Of a stretch of DNA of 64,000 bases, positions 35,396 through 47,667 are shown one piece after another. The position numbers and the translations under genes are program-made. The DNA is from Hofstenia miamia (Eukaryota > Xenacoelomorpha > Acoela > Hofsteniidae). Numbering within the stretch: position 1 is the first letter of the stretch; every line of letters starts with the position of its first letter. Below the pieces are notes generated by a model that searched no databases, had not been told where the DNA came from, and saw only the letters and a list, made by a program, of their open reading frames with translations. Where the stretch lies: positions 310,851 to 374,850 of the forward strand of contig CABFPE010000411.1 in assembly GCA_900660155.1 (NCBI GenBank). The letters are read 5' to 3'.

Positions 35396-36300
35396 ATTTT
35401 ATCTAATATTTTTTTAAGAAAATATGCACTAGAATTGAATAAATTATGAATTTCAAATTATATGATTTCCCCTAAAGATATATATATTACATTCCTTAAA
35501 ATAGATTTACTTCTTAGAGCAAATACATATGAAAAACAAGAAAGCGCCTGTCTGTTTTCTGAAATGCATTTCACAGACTTTTTGTAATTTTGGAGTAGGT
35601 GCATGGTGGTGAAGGCCGCCCATAGTGTTGAATTTGAATCGAAAAATTTGATGCTCCTTATTGGGTATAAAGCAATTTAGTTTGTAATGTTTGCAATATT
35701 TAACTTAACAATTCATATTTTCGAGGAGGGCCGGACACCTACGGCCCCTCTGTATTCGCCCCTGGGATGTACATATATTCAATGAAATTAAAAGCATATA
35801 TTTTAGTTTAAATGATCAGATACTAGGTTTACCTTATTTTGATTGGATTTGTTGTTTATGATTTACTATTATAGCTCGGATCAGTTGAATCAAAAACTAT
35901 TTAGGCCAGGTGGGGTTTGAAATTGTTTGGGCCGTGTCGGGTAGAGTCAAGAAATGTTCCTCTGTTTCCATGCTTGTTAGTGACGGAGTGTCAAGCTTAG
36001 AATTTACAATGGTATTCATTGATTTTAGTTCTAGATTTTAAACATTTTTAATTCGTTTTATTTCAATTTTCAATTGATAAATAAATCCAGCGTTTAATTA
36101 TTGAGTTTCAAAGTGAATTATTAAGGGACTGCCCAACTTATAATAAATGTTATCAATGATTAATTGGAGTGAGTATTATCAATTTTTTTAAATTTATGCA
36201 TTTTTGTAATAACTAATGTGTATGCTTCCATGTAATTTATATATTTTCTTGTATTGCTTCCATTTTCCCATTAAATGCATTTAAATTTACAATTCTACCA
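35396..36300. mobile_element. Repeat-derived intergenic stretch with a hAT-like right end
   Basis: At 35,722-35,764 a GC-rich end reads GGCCCCTCTGTATTCGCCCC then TG, complement of CAGGGGCGAATACAG, a common hAT terminal form. A matching left end and duplication were not found, so the element is probably truncated. The remainder is AT-rich without coding. Confidence 0.35.
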
Positions 36301-36339
36301 TGAACAATTTCCAACAAGAACATCACCCAAAACACACAT

Positions 36340-38400
36340 TTTCTTTCTAATACATATCATTGCAAGAACGATACAGAAGATTGAATGATGCTCGGACAGC
36401 GGCTTTGGCAAGCTCTAATCAAGAGAGACTGAAAACAAAAATTGCCCAATCTACCCAAATGAGAGCCAATTTGCCAGAGAGGGAGCAATCCACTATTGGC
36501 TTGAAACGGATCAGTGATATCAGAAACTACAGATGTATGTATCAGAACAAAGAAAGTGCATGTACAATATGAATAACTACAACATATTGCTTACTAATAT
36601 TGTTATTTTCAATATTATTCACGGGTATGCATGCTTCTAGAATATTGCCTTCTGTTCAGAAGCTTTGTCAAATTTATGTTTGTATATCACAAGTTGTAAC
36701 TTTTTTTTATATGATATATGCAAAAATAATATAGTATGACAACATTTAGACCAAAACAAATTTAAATTGCACATTGTTTCTGGCAGAAAGTATTATAAAA
36801 AAGTGCCTTATCTTTAACTGCAAATTTCTCAAAATGTATATTTTGCTGTATTTCGACATTCAACAATTACTCCGGCAATTCGAATCCCGAGCTACATCTC
36901 GTGCTCCCTATCAGCCCCACAGGATGAACAGCAGTTGCAGCAGACATTGCAACAGGCATCATTCGGTAACACTTTAAACTCTTAGAACTTAGGGAATTTC
37001 TTAAGTTAGACTCACTAGATCACATGCCTATGATTTTTAGTTTCTCCGATTCTACCTTTACATCACAAGATATGTATTCCGATACAGAATACAATTATAA
37101 TGCTTCTATTGTTTGGCAACGCCTCGCAGATTTTACTGGCATGCCTGATCTCGAACTCGCTTTAATGAACAGACATATACAGTATCTCTCAAATATTTTC
37201 AGCCTCACGTAGTAAAAAAACAACTCGCTTTAGAGACCCACTTAAGCGACAACACGCAGACGCAATATTAGAGCCACGCTTAAGAGGGGCTTTTTTGTAC
37301 CCAAAAACAACAATCGACTTAGGATGGTAATCGACTACTCACATCTGACTCCCTTGACATCACCGATATCTTACTACTTACCATAATAGCTTAAAATGAT
37401 TCGTAAAGTTCTACATCTGGCGATTATCTTGCAATAACTTTTGATTTAAAAAATGCATACCTCAATGTTCGACAGACCAATTTAAAACTAGTTTTATTGC
37501 CCACAATGGAAAACGATATTATTTTGTCAAGGCTCCCATGGGGCTCTCGTATTCTGCAACTCCCTGCCAATTACTGACTAATTACTTGATTAAGCCATTA
37601 CGACACTTCGCACACACTTCTTGGGCACATGTGGACAACATCCTGGTAATCTTCATCCAAAATATATGTCCAGAATTATACAATGGCATCTTCAGGTCGA
37701 AGCCTTAGGAATTCGCTGCATACCAGTTGAGATTACATAGACTATGTCTCCTATAATTTCTTTCCTAGGTTTTAATCTTAACATTCAAGATTCCAGTATT
37801 TCGGCTACCACACATCGACGTGATATTACTAGACTAATAGCAGAACTACCTATCATAAATCTCTCCAATAAACAACGCCAAATTGTAGTTCATATGGCCC
37901 CTCCTAGGTACATATAATATATTGCCACTTCTCTAGAATACTCAATTCCCTAAATTTTGGCCAGCTCAAATCTTCACTACGCTCATCATACTTCAATCTT
38001 CTTTTTCTATGCCTTGGTCCTCGCTTAATCTTCGTGATGATTCCCGTATTTGGTATATTGATGCATCAGAACACGGCCTAGGATTGGTGACATACGATTT
38101 AACCTCTTTTTCTTATCATGGTCAGTCTACTTTTAATATATTTCATAAAGAAGCGCAAGCACTAGCCTTAGCTTTACACTTTTGTCAACACGGCGATACT
38201 ATTTTGATAGCTTATCACTCGCTCGCGCCTGTAATTCCGGTAAAGTCAAGACACTGCCATACTTTTTATCTGTCTAGCTCACGATGATGGTACTCATCAA
38301 GTCAATTATAGTTCGATGGATTCCTACTCATAACAAACTCGCGGATGCACCATCTCGATGTATTACTCAGGCTCAACCACCACTAAACTTCAATTAGCTC
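36340..38400 (+). mobile_element. Broken RT/RNase H retroelement fossil, family uncertain
   Basis: Plus-strand traces of a reverse transcriptase, including AITFDLKNAYLNV, and an RNase H region with IWYIDASEHGLGLVTYD and a later WIPTHNKLADAPSR-like end. An Arg/Asn/Ala-rich segment lies upstream (36,360-36,540). The RNase H and its end recall DIRS-type tyrosine-recombinase elements, but no recombinase or inverted ends were seen, so another LTR relative is possible. It is old and broken in many places; a fossil with no working gene. Confidence 0.5.
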
Positions 38401-38946
38401 TTCCAACTCACAGCAAACTTTTAATTTCAATATTTTTGTTAATTTTGTGATTTCAATTTTCAATATTGCCATTTTTTTCTGAATTGGTATAAATATGCCC
38501 ACTTTGTAAATCACAGATTAGTTGCTTTTTGTTTTTGATCTGTATTACGTGTAAAGATGTGAAGAGAAAATAAATTTGTATTCTTGTTTTACATTTATAG
38601 ACATGATAGATGCTTCTACACTGCCAAAATTTCGCAGACCTAATAAAAATGAAAGAGTTTATGGAGTGCCAGATGGAAATTTTCAAAAATCTTGTTTTTC
38701 ATTGAAAAACGCATGTTTTTACATAAAATGTCTCTGTGACCCTGTGGTATCTTAATGATTGAAAACTTCTGCCATTTCATAAAGGTAACCTTTCTGATTA
38801 CAACTGGGTTCAAATTGGAATATAAATATTAAAAGGGTTCTGAAAAATTTATAAAGTAGATGAAATAGTGAAAAATTCAAAATGGCTGCTTTTGCCATTG
38901 CAACAGATGTTGATATTGCTAATATTTTGTAAAATCTAAAATTTTT

Positions 38947-39207
38947 CTATTGTACTATCACAATAATAATAAATGCATTACCTGATGATACCCTAAGCAC
39001 AAAATAGATAGAATTAGTCGAGTAGGCCCTTAATAAAATGCCTTTGAAATTGAATTCTTCTGAATTTTGTGTCATGGCATAAAATGTTGAATGCTCACAT
39101 ACAGGAACTGGATTGTTCTGTACGTTGAGCGCTCCGTCGAGATATTCAAGAAATATATTAACAATAATGATTATAATGGTAAAAAATGATTTCAATATTC
39201 GCAACAT
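38947..39207 (-). CDS. First exon of an unknown secreted protein
   Basis: The ATG at 39,207 opens MLRILKSFFTIIIIIVNIFL, a clear signal peptide, then about 50 residues including VPVCEHSTFYAMTQNSEEF and FKGILLRAYSTNSIYFVLRV. After SSG there is a CAG|GTAATG donor on the minus strand (donor near 38,982). No downstream exon was identified, as the next 2.5 kb downstream is retroelement debris. The last part loosely recalls farnesoic-acid methyltransferase-like domains of extracellular arthropod proteins, but this is a guess. Treated as a real 5' exon or a relic of one. Confidence 0.4.
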   Translation of the reverse strand: MLRILKSFFTIIIIIVNIFLEYLDGALNVQNNPVPVCEHSTFYAMTQNSEEFNFKGILLRAYSTNSIYFVLRVSSGNAFIIIVIVQ

Positions 39208-39549
39208 GAATATATATCACACAAGTTGATAAAAATTTCTTTTGTTTTTTGCTGAACATTCAATATAAGTTAAAGTTTAATTTAATATAATTAATTTCAT
39301 CTCATTGCATAACTTAGTTCAACATTGTGGATATTTTATTGGTCATATTAATAGTTCAGATTTAACAATAGTGGATTTCACTGAAACATCATTAACATTT
39401 TCAGTTGCCTGGACTTCCACAAATTCTCCAATAAACTCTCATTACTAAACCATTAATTACAAAATTTCATTATTTTTATACTAAAACGATTAAATGCCAA
39501 CTTAGGTTAATTAACTGCTATTGGTACTCTGAACAACAATTCCACGTCT

Positions 39550-40445
39550 GGACTAGAATCAATTGCCACATGTGGTTCTTGATAAAGTCTAAGTTTTTGA
39601 TATGTACAATTAATTGTTTCCTATATAGGTACATAATATTAATTACTTCAAAAGGGCTTAAACCTGGTTTCATTACATTATCTCTTTGCTTTGAATTCTT
39701 GAAATCATGACTTTCAATTATTTACATCAAACATAATTTCTTTTCCAGAACGTACTAATGAATATAATCATTAAGAAGTAGACTTTTCTTCTTGTTCTGA
39801 AAACAACAATTGTGCAGGTACTTGGGCCTTTTGGCCAAGCACACTTTGAAATGGAGAAATGCATGTTGTTTTATGCTGGTTAGTATAATAATCAATACAA
39901 GCATTTTGTAAGTGTACATCCTAGTTCAATATTTTTGATACAAAATTTTTAAGTTTTGTTCCAACAGTTTTACCAAAGACAAACAAGGTAAAATATACAC
40001 GACGATAGTAAGAGATCTAAGCATAATACATTAGAAATTGAAATGGGCTTGTTGCCAAGGTAATGCAAAAGGGTACATTGTGACTCATAATATAAAGTGT
40101 GTATTGAAAATACTGACTTAGTTTTCTTGAGGTTTAATTTTCATTTGATTATGACCACTCATCAGATCCAGTGTAATGAAATACTTACAAGTCTCTATGG
40201 AAATTGATAGGCAGCCAGTTCAACTAGTTATACATTAACTGTTGCCCTATTGTCTCCATATACCCTTAATTCATAATTTTTTCTTACAATGAAGAGTGGT
40301 AAATTACATTAGCTAAAACTTTTCTTAATTTACCTTAATCACAGAAGTGACTCAATCTGCTCATATAATTCTAGTAGATAAACTGGTGATATATGATGAT
40401 GTCCATAATTTACTGCAGTCAGGGTAACTTCAAGTTACTCAGTCT
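39550..40445 (-). mobile_element. Broken Ty3/gypsy-like LTR retroelement fossil
   Basis: The minus strand shows traces of reverse transcriptase (SISLDLMSGHNQMKI, the LD-x-x-x-G-x-x-Q motif) followed by traces of the integrase C-terminal region. No LTRs were identified. It is a badly broken, old internal fragment. Confidence 0.5.
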
Positions 40446-40754
40446 TAGTTCAAGTTTCTATGTGTTGAGCTTCAGTTCAATTTTGATTTGGGAAATGTTG
40501 CAGTGATTCTGAATTTCTTAGGCTAAAAATTTGAATTTGAAATTGAAAGAGAAACTGAAATTTTAAATAATTGATTTTTTACAATGTTTTCAAGTGGATT
40601 TTTCATCAGTTACTGTGAGAAGATAATGCTTTAACTGTTTCATAAGTTATATGAGAGCCACTCCTTCCTGTATCAATCAGTACTTTAGACAGAAATTTTT
40701 ACTTCCAAATTAATACAATTATAATAGAAATAGCTTTATCTTAGAATTGACCAT

Positions 40755-41955
40755 ATCTACATAATTTAGTTACTGATTTCAGTGAACATTTCAAAGAAAT
40801 TTTATCTTATAAAGCTCATAGTGTCTGTAAAATTCCAAACAACTAATTATTTATTTGGTAAATTTTACTTGTTTTCACTGAGCACCAGCAAGAAAATATT
40901 CAGTTTTATGACACAAAAGAAGCAAAAATTTACAACACAATTGAGAAAAACATATATTGAACCAGAAATCATCCGAAAAAAGTATAAAATGACTGAAAAT
41001 GGCTTATTTGCCAACAAGACCCCAAGACATTTAATAACTTCAATAATCATGGAATTCATGCAACCAGTTAGTTTCATTACTGCAGAAAGTGGAAATTTTG
41101 TTGCTGCTGCAGCAACAGCATTCAACAAGAAAAATTCTTCAATATCTTTATTCGTTTGCACAATTTGCATATGTACAATTCAGTATAATACATATTTACA
41201 ATATATACCAACATCTAAACATACACATGCACTACAAACTAAGTAGAATTCTTTTTTAAAAGGCCCTGATTGTCTCTTTTGGGCTTAGATCAGGTAAACA
41301 TGGTGTCCAAACCAAGCGATTCTCTGTATGCAATTCTAGAGTGCAGAAATGCTGGGAAGATACATGATCATAAATGAAAATCCAGTTTTGAAGCAACTGA
41401 AGGGATGTTTCATCCTACCATGAGACCAAGGTGTTCATTAACATCAGGCATGGTATTAGACAATTTCAAATGGGGACGATTCAATTTTTTTTCATAAGAA
41501 TATTATAAAACGATTATATATTTCCAAACTATAGATAATTTAATAATTTTTTGCAAATATTTTAATGATTTATAAGTATCTTCACAAAAGATTTAAGGTT
41601 TACATTTATACACATGAAAGCTAGTATTCTTAAGACGTCTTTTATTGATGACAGAGTAGAAACTTTTTTGAAAAAAAAGTTATTGATTATTGAAGTTATT
41701 AAATGTCTTGGGGTCTTCTTGGCAAATAAGCCATTTTCAGTCATTGTATACTTTTGTCGGATGATTTCTGGTTCAATATAGTTTTTGATGCTTTTGTGTC
41801 ATAAACTGAATATTTTCTTGCTGTTGCTCAGTGAAAACAAGTAAAATTTACCAAATAAATAATTAGTTGTTTGGAATTTTACAGACACTATGAGCTTCAT
41901 AAAGTAAAATTTCTTTGAAATTTTTACTGAAATCAGTAACTAAATTATGTAGATG
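40755..41955. repeat. Large inverted repeat, arms of ~275-295 bp
   Basis: 40,755-41,050 and 41,683-41,955 are inverted copies with only scattered differences. For example both contain CCAAACAACTAATTATTTAT and GGCTTATTTGCCAA (one in complement); the left arm has an extra ~25 bp. The 630-bp centre has no recognisable gene. It could be a foldback-type transposon or two inserts of one repeat in opposite orientation. An open frame runs through the left arm (40,782-41,246) but shows no known domain. Confidence 0.75.
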
Positions 41956-42162
41956 CATGAAAACACTAAAAAAAATTATCGCAATAATCACATAGAATGT
42001 CCGCTATTTCATATAATCTTTAGACCGTTTTTGAAAGAGAGGCGAGGGGCCGTCTCCCCAAACCGCGCCTGATTAAACTATCTATATTCAAGACTTGAAC
42101 ATCAACGAACACCTTGATAAAATTCGCAGCTTCTTCAAAGTGCTCACGCAGAGGAAATCAAG

Positions 42163-42534
42163 CAGACTTGTCAACGAGGCGAGCTTCTAACGTGCCGAGC
42201 CAAGCTTCAGCAGAGTATTGGATATACAACGAACCCAAAACGAGCCGTTTTTAAGCAAACCAAATTTATAGTGTTGCTTGTTAATTTGATTATGCAGATT
42301 TTTCTTATTTTTTAATTCAATATTCCTTACTTATAATCTTATTTTTGAAATTCTTATTAAATAATAGGAAGAGCAATGAAAAAAATTCTGACAGCCCAAT
42401 ATTTTAAAAAAAAATATTGAGCTCAAACGAGCCTCATTGAAAGATTTTCTGTGGCGAGCCGAGCCGAACTTACTCAAAATATAAACGAGTCGAGCCGAGT
42501 TGAGCTCAGAAATTACATTTCGTTTACAAGTCTA
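42163..42534. mobile_element. hAT-type MITE, family A, copy 2
   Basis: 372 bp. The left end CAGACTTGTCAACGAGGC and the complement of the right end, TAGACTTGTAAACGAAA, share the family ends with the copy at 10,879. AAATCAAG flanks both sides exactly (42,155-42,162 and 42,535-42,542). The interior repeats GAGCCGAGC words. Confidence 0.9.
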
Positions 42535-42542
42535 AAATCAAG

Positions 42543-43440
42543 TCACTAAAAATTAAGATACAACTGACTTCCATCAATGTTTATTCAGTTACATGAGCTG
42601 AAAAAATATTTTTGGTAGGGTGCCCGGCCTAATTGATTTGAATTGCGAAAGTTCACTAAACATAGTAATTTTTTCTTGTATGAGAAAATTTGATTAAACT
42701 ATAAATCAAAATTACCTTTCAAACTCTAAATTATTATCCGAGGAAGGTGAATACTTTACATTGTTTCCTTCGCAATTTTCACTTTTGTTAATCTTAACAA
42801 TTCTAATCAGACAGAGAATTGACATCGAAACATGGATGAGATTCACAAAATTCTAAAATTTTCTTAAATTGCCCTCATTTTATATATTTCCGCAAAAAAA
42901 TCACGAGATTAAGATTCTTGTTTCTATTTTGTGACGTTTTATTGCTGTTGATATTTAGATGTGCTCAACATAGTACTGTTGTATTTTCTGCTAGCGATTA
43001 TGACATCCATTTTGAAGAATAATTTACATTTGAATATAGTAGCTTAATCCTTTCATTATTAAATATAAATGACTGCTGACGTAATCAAAAAAATTGGTAA
43101 TAGGATTAGCCCAAAAAATCTCAATTTCCTCTAAATATAAGAAAAATTACTACTTGGTCGGCACTTTTTGTGATCTTCATATGATAATCTTCCCCATTAA
43201 TCATTTGATGAATAAAGCTTGGAAGCCATGCGATCTCAAACTACTTTCCAATGTTGTAAATGGAAAATTTTATTAGTTTTTATTTTGAATGAGCAAACTC
43301 ACAATGAAGTTCTTACAATAAAAAAGAAAAATATGTAGGAAAAGCGTTGTAGCAATGATATGTATGCAGCCTATTTTAATTGGGTGGGCGACATTGATAG
43401 AAAAAATTTCAATCTGCAATCAACTATGTGTAATGAAGTA
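42543..43440. other. No gene seen
   Basis: AT-rich spacer; no coding or terminal repeats supported. Confidence 0.35.
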
Positions 43441-43670
43441 TTTACGATTTAAATAAAAAAAACGTTTCGATTATATTATAGTTATCATCAGTTTACAAAT
43501 TGTGGTTACAAAAGCTTACAATATACTACAGCATAAGATAGTTATTTTGCATACATTATAATATATTTATTTAATTTCTTCCCAAATTGCCCTACTTATT
43601 TGAAATGTTTTTCTTATGATCTTGTTTGATTTTTGTGTGGGTAGGCTTCATGGCTATTTTAAAATGTATA

Positions 43671-44517
43671 CGAGGGGTGATCAAAAAGTTTTGCAACCAA
43701 TTCATTTATTTAAAGAAAAATTACAAAATTGAAAAATCAATGGTCACATTTCTTCAAAGTACTTTCCGTCACTATCTATGCACCGCTGCATTCGCATCTT
43801 CCAAATCTGGAAGCATCCATGGTACTCCAAAGTAGGTATGCTCCGCAGTTCTGAACGAACCGCTCTCGCGAAGTCTTGAATCCTTGAAAACGGTCTTTCA
43901 GAAATGGCTTTTTTGACTTTTGGAAGTAACCAAAAGTCGCAAAGCGCCAAGTCTGGGAAGTACGGTGGTGTGGAAGAAGCTGGACTCCTTGCTCCTCCAG
44001 ATAGGACACAGTTGTGGCTGCAGTGTGAGGTGCGGCATTGTCGTGATGGAGCAGCAAACGGGATCCACTTCGAGTTCTTGCAGTTTCAGCCCTGTTGCGG
44101 AGAACCTCGGGCGAAACAGTGTTGGTGTAGTACCTCGCATTGATTGTTGACTTCTCAGGTAAAATATCAAGAGCCACATCTTCCTGCTGTGAAAACTCGT
44201 CTTCAAAATCTCAGGTCGAGGGTCATCTTTCTGGAAAGACGTATGCTAACTCGGGATGAATTTCCTTCCCCTTCAAACCCAGTTTCATACGTGTAAAAAT
44301 GTAGAAGCGAAAGTTGTCTTTTGATGGCTCCATTCAGAGTGTAAAACCAGTGTAACTTGTGAGACTGATTGTGAACGGCAACGACTACTTATAGCTATAA
44401 CATTATGCGTGAACTTAGTTCAGATATCGATTGAAGCACGACATAAATATCTACTTGAATACAGATCATTTATTCAATAGAGACATACTGGTTGCACAAC
44501 TTATTGATCACCCCTCG
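43671..44517 (-). mobile_element. mariner element, decayed, nested near the Penelope-like end
   Basis: 847 bp, TA on both sides (43,669-43,670 and 44,518-44,519). Its ends are CGAGGGGTGATCAAAAAGTT and the complement of CGAGGGGTGATCAATAAGTT. The minus strand encodes a transposase C-terminal half. It has LLLHHDNAAPHTAATTVSYL (second Asp) and, one frame over, MALCDFWLLPKVKK, the usual ...PCDFWLFP third-Asp block, then VQNC/RCIDSDGKYFEE at the end. Frameshifts and loss of the N-terminal part make it inactive. Confidence 0.88.
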
Positions 44518-44712
44518 TATTCTTCAATTCTTGAAAGTGGTTGAATATTTCGATTTCAAGAGGCCGTTAAGATGTTCATTAATTGCAATAGTCTAATATT
44601 TTGTAAACTTTTGTTACGGCAATTTGTAAACTGACGATTAATATAATAGTTGAAAAATTTTGTATGTGAATAAATTGAAAATATGAATCTATGAATCTCA
44701 GTAAACTACCAT

Positions 44713-44747
<35 letters not shown>

Positions 44748-44749
<2 letters not shown>

Positions 44750-45325
44750 GGGTGTTCCAAAAGTTTTAGTACAGAAATAACAAAAATGTTACAATAGATA
44801 GCATATGATTCATGTACTTGAAATACAAAAACATGATTTATGTCCAACGTTAAAAGGAACTTTAGAAGAAACGTTTAGACAATTATAATAAGTTTATTGA
44901 CACAACAATTCATTTATCGTTTATTAGTAGACCCCACCTTCTGCATCATGACAGAAATAAATCCTCTGCTGGAAATTTCTCATTGAATCGCGATATTGTT
45001 TTAGTGGAATAGCATGAAAATTTGCTTCAGTTGCTTGTCTCAAATCGTTCAAGCTCGCAAAACGATGATTGTTTTCAAAAACCAATGACTTGAGGTAGCC
45101 AACACCAATAATCGTCTCTGACTTTCGGCTAAGTTTTCAAAGGCAATAGCCCAAGCACAGGAGTTAACTTGTTCTTCAATAGAATACATTTGAAATTGAA
45201 TGAATTCAGGCACCTGGTTCGAGAAACAACTGATATCCATTAGAATACGCAACGCTGGGTGACCTTTAGACACAATGGAATGAAAATTTCGTTTCATTCT
45301 TTGCACTAAAACTTTTGGAACACCC

Positions 45326-45327
<2 letters not shown>
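44748..45327 (-). mobile_element. Internally deleted IS630/mariner-type element inserted in a TA repeat
   Basis: 580 bp. The ends are CCGGGTGTTCCAAAAGTTTT and its exact complement, flanked by TA tracts, so the target is a TA inside a TA microsatellite. The minus strand retains a transposase C-terminus, FASLNDLRQATEANF ... NFQQRIYFC with a stop after GGVY (45,060-44,930), fused to an N-terminal start (YSIEEQV near 45,180). The catalytic centre is deleted. A similar end (CAGGGTGT after a TA tract) stands at 57,968 before the gap. Confidence 0.85.
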
Positions 45328-45362
<35 letters not shown>

Positions 45363-47667
45363 TGAATTATATTATATCCCATTTGCTAAACCTTTAGGAA
45401 CAAAGCCAGAATGCTGCAATTCAGAAATTAAATTTTCAAAGTCATAAAGAAAATTAAAGGATTGAATTTTTACAAGCATACAAAAATAACTAAAACGATT
45501 ATCAACATTATTTTAGAAAAAGGACAATTAAATGCAATAAAGACCATTTTAAGTGAAGCAATACAAAATTATAAAAAACTAATTGAAGAATAGGAAAGTA
45601 TTATAAGTAGATGTCAACATAAGCAGCGTATACAAGTCTTAGTTATTACATTAAATACGTCTAAATTGAAACCTATTGAAGAAAGAAATGGAAAGAAACT
45701 AAGAAAACTTAAATAGAAGTATGGGAAAAATTTCTAGCAACTTAATGTAAAAACACTGTGATTAACTTATCAAATAGTAAACTAAACCGATGAAGAAGAA
45801 CGCATTCTTTCTTATTGATTAAAAATGAGTTTACCAAGCAATTTTGATGATATGGAAGTAAAAGCCAATACTGAAAAAATGATTTCTTCCTTAATTTGTA
45901 GATAAAAAATTGAAAATGAAGACGAATATACAAATATGAAGACTAAGATACTAACTATTTTAAATTCGTATACCAAAAAAGAATTCCGAGAAAAGCTATT
46001 GAAGTGATTCGAATTTTAAAAAACTTAGCAAAACATCCTGATATATTTGTATCTATAAATTTGATAAAGGAAATGGTATTGTAGTTGTAAATGAAGGTGA
46101 TTACATAGAATAAATGAACAAACCAAATTTCAAGAAATTTTTCCGCATAAAAATCTAAGGAATAACTATTTTACAGGAGATGAAGATTCGCTCAATATAA
46201 AGCTAAGAAGAGTGAAATATAATAGTAGAATTTCAGAAAAGATTTATAGTCATATAAGAAGTGTGGATGTCACACCAGCAAGATTATATGGCTAAACAAA
46301 AGTTCATAAATCAAGGGATTATCCACCTCTTAGACCAATTTTTTCAATGGCCAATTCACCAACATATAACTTAAGCAAATATTTAGACATTTATTGAAAA
46401 TATACATACCAGAAAAGGACAATTTAAAATATTCATTTCAATTAATTAATAAATCAAAAGCAGTATATGAAAGAAATACGCTTGATAAATATCTCATAAG
46501 TTTTGATGTTAAATCATTTTTTTACGAAGATTCCAGTAGAAAAAGCAATCAAATAAATCCTTTTGACTATTCCATGAGAATCAACTGCATATTTCCCGGG
46601 AAACATTAAAAGATTTACCTCACTTTTGGCATCTTTTCTATTCAACTAAAAGATATTGAAGCATATTGATGGCATGGCAATGGACTCACCACTTGGGCCA
46701 ACAATCGCTGCTTTTGCGTTGAGCATCATCCAGTCATCACCTAAAAATGACGAATTCATATCATTGTTTCGATATGTAGGTGAAATGTTTGCCATTTTTT
46801 CGAACCAAAAAATAATGCAAAAAGTTTTTGGAATTTCAAATAAATATATGGAAGAAATCAATTTTACAATGCAAGAAGAGCACAATAGCCAAATAAATTT
46901 TCTTGATGTATCTGTGACCAAATTAACCACCTAATGTGAAACAAACATGTATATGAAGAACACAAATACTGGTCTATGCAGTTTTTTTCGTCATATTATG
47001 ATCGAATTTATCATCAATCTATAGAAACATAACTCAATCATTAAATCTACTTTTGAACATTTTAAGAAAAAATGGCTGTCTTCACAAATACATTAAAAAG
47101 ATTGTAAATGCACGGAAAGCCTCCTAAATACAATGACTGATAACATCCTTGAAAATGAAAACCAAGAGCATGAAAAAATAACTGTAAGAAACATAAAATT
47201 TAAACTTAAAATGCTTAACAAAGATCTAAATAATACCATCATAACACAATTTTTCCAATCATTAAAAATATCTGATATCGTCAAACACAAGGCTCCTCTT
47301 GAATTAAACTTGATTTCGTTTTTCGTGACGATTGTCAAAAATCGTACAAGTCGTCATTTAATAACAAGAGGAAAATACCATATTAAGGGGCGCCAAGTAT
47401 AAAACCTTTACAATATTAAAAAACCAAGGATTTAAGAATAATGGAGGCTCTTGACATAAAGAATAAAGTTTACATATTTTGATAAAGTTTTTTAATATTT
47501 GAGTCAAAGCAAATTTATTGCTTAAATGTATATAAAAACTATAAACTAACGCATGACAAAAATATTTAAAAAACTAATTAAATATGCAATATTAATTAAA
47601 GGGCAGTTTTAAAAGTAATTTGACCATGCGTTGAGTTTATTATCTATGCCCAATAATGTTTGCCTAC

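Larger units (their letters stand above)
43450..47480 (+). mobile_element. Penelope-like retroelement, broken, with nested DNA transposons
   Basis: Plus-strand traces of a Penelope-type reverse transcriptase run from about 45,400 to 47,100. They include a region like YLISFDVKSFF (46,480-46,530), then GMAMDSPLGPTIAAFAL and ISLFRYVGEMFAIFSN (46,656-46,810), then INFLDVSVTKL. These are the FDVxSLF-, GxxMGSPLSP-, YVDD- and FLDV-type landmarks of the clade. Upstream, 43,465-43,535 and 44,585-44,660 are inverted copies of one another and carry a CTGATGA ... CGAAAC hammerhead-like core, fitting the ribozyme-bearing terminal repeats of these elements. A mariner and an IS630-type MITE lie between and after these ends. 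It is inactive and broken in many places. No GIY-YIG endonuclease was recognised. Confidence 0.6.

Noticed and set aside
36870-36900. TTCGAATCCC word resembling a tRNA B box
   Set aside because: No A box or cloverleaf around it, and it lies within the retroelement fossil.
42040-42072. GC-rich GAGGGGCCG...CGCGCCTG stretch like a hAT end
   Set aside because: No matching opposite end or 8-bp duplication could be found.
43904-44150. Two plus-strand frames over the mariner at 43.7-44.5 kb
   Set aside because: Complementary-strand shadows of the transposase, without known domains.
46646-46930. Minus-strand frame over the Penelope-like region
   Set aside because: Shadow of the plus-strand reverse transcriptase.
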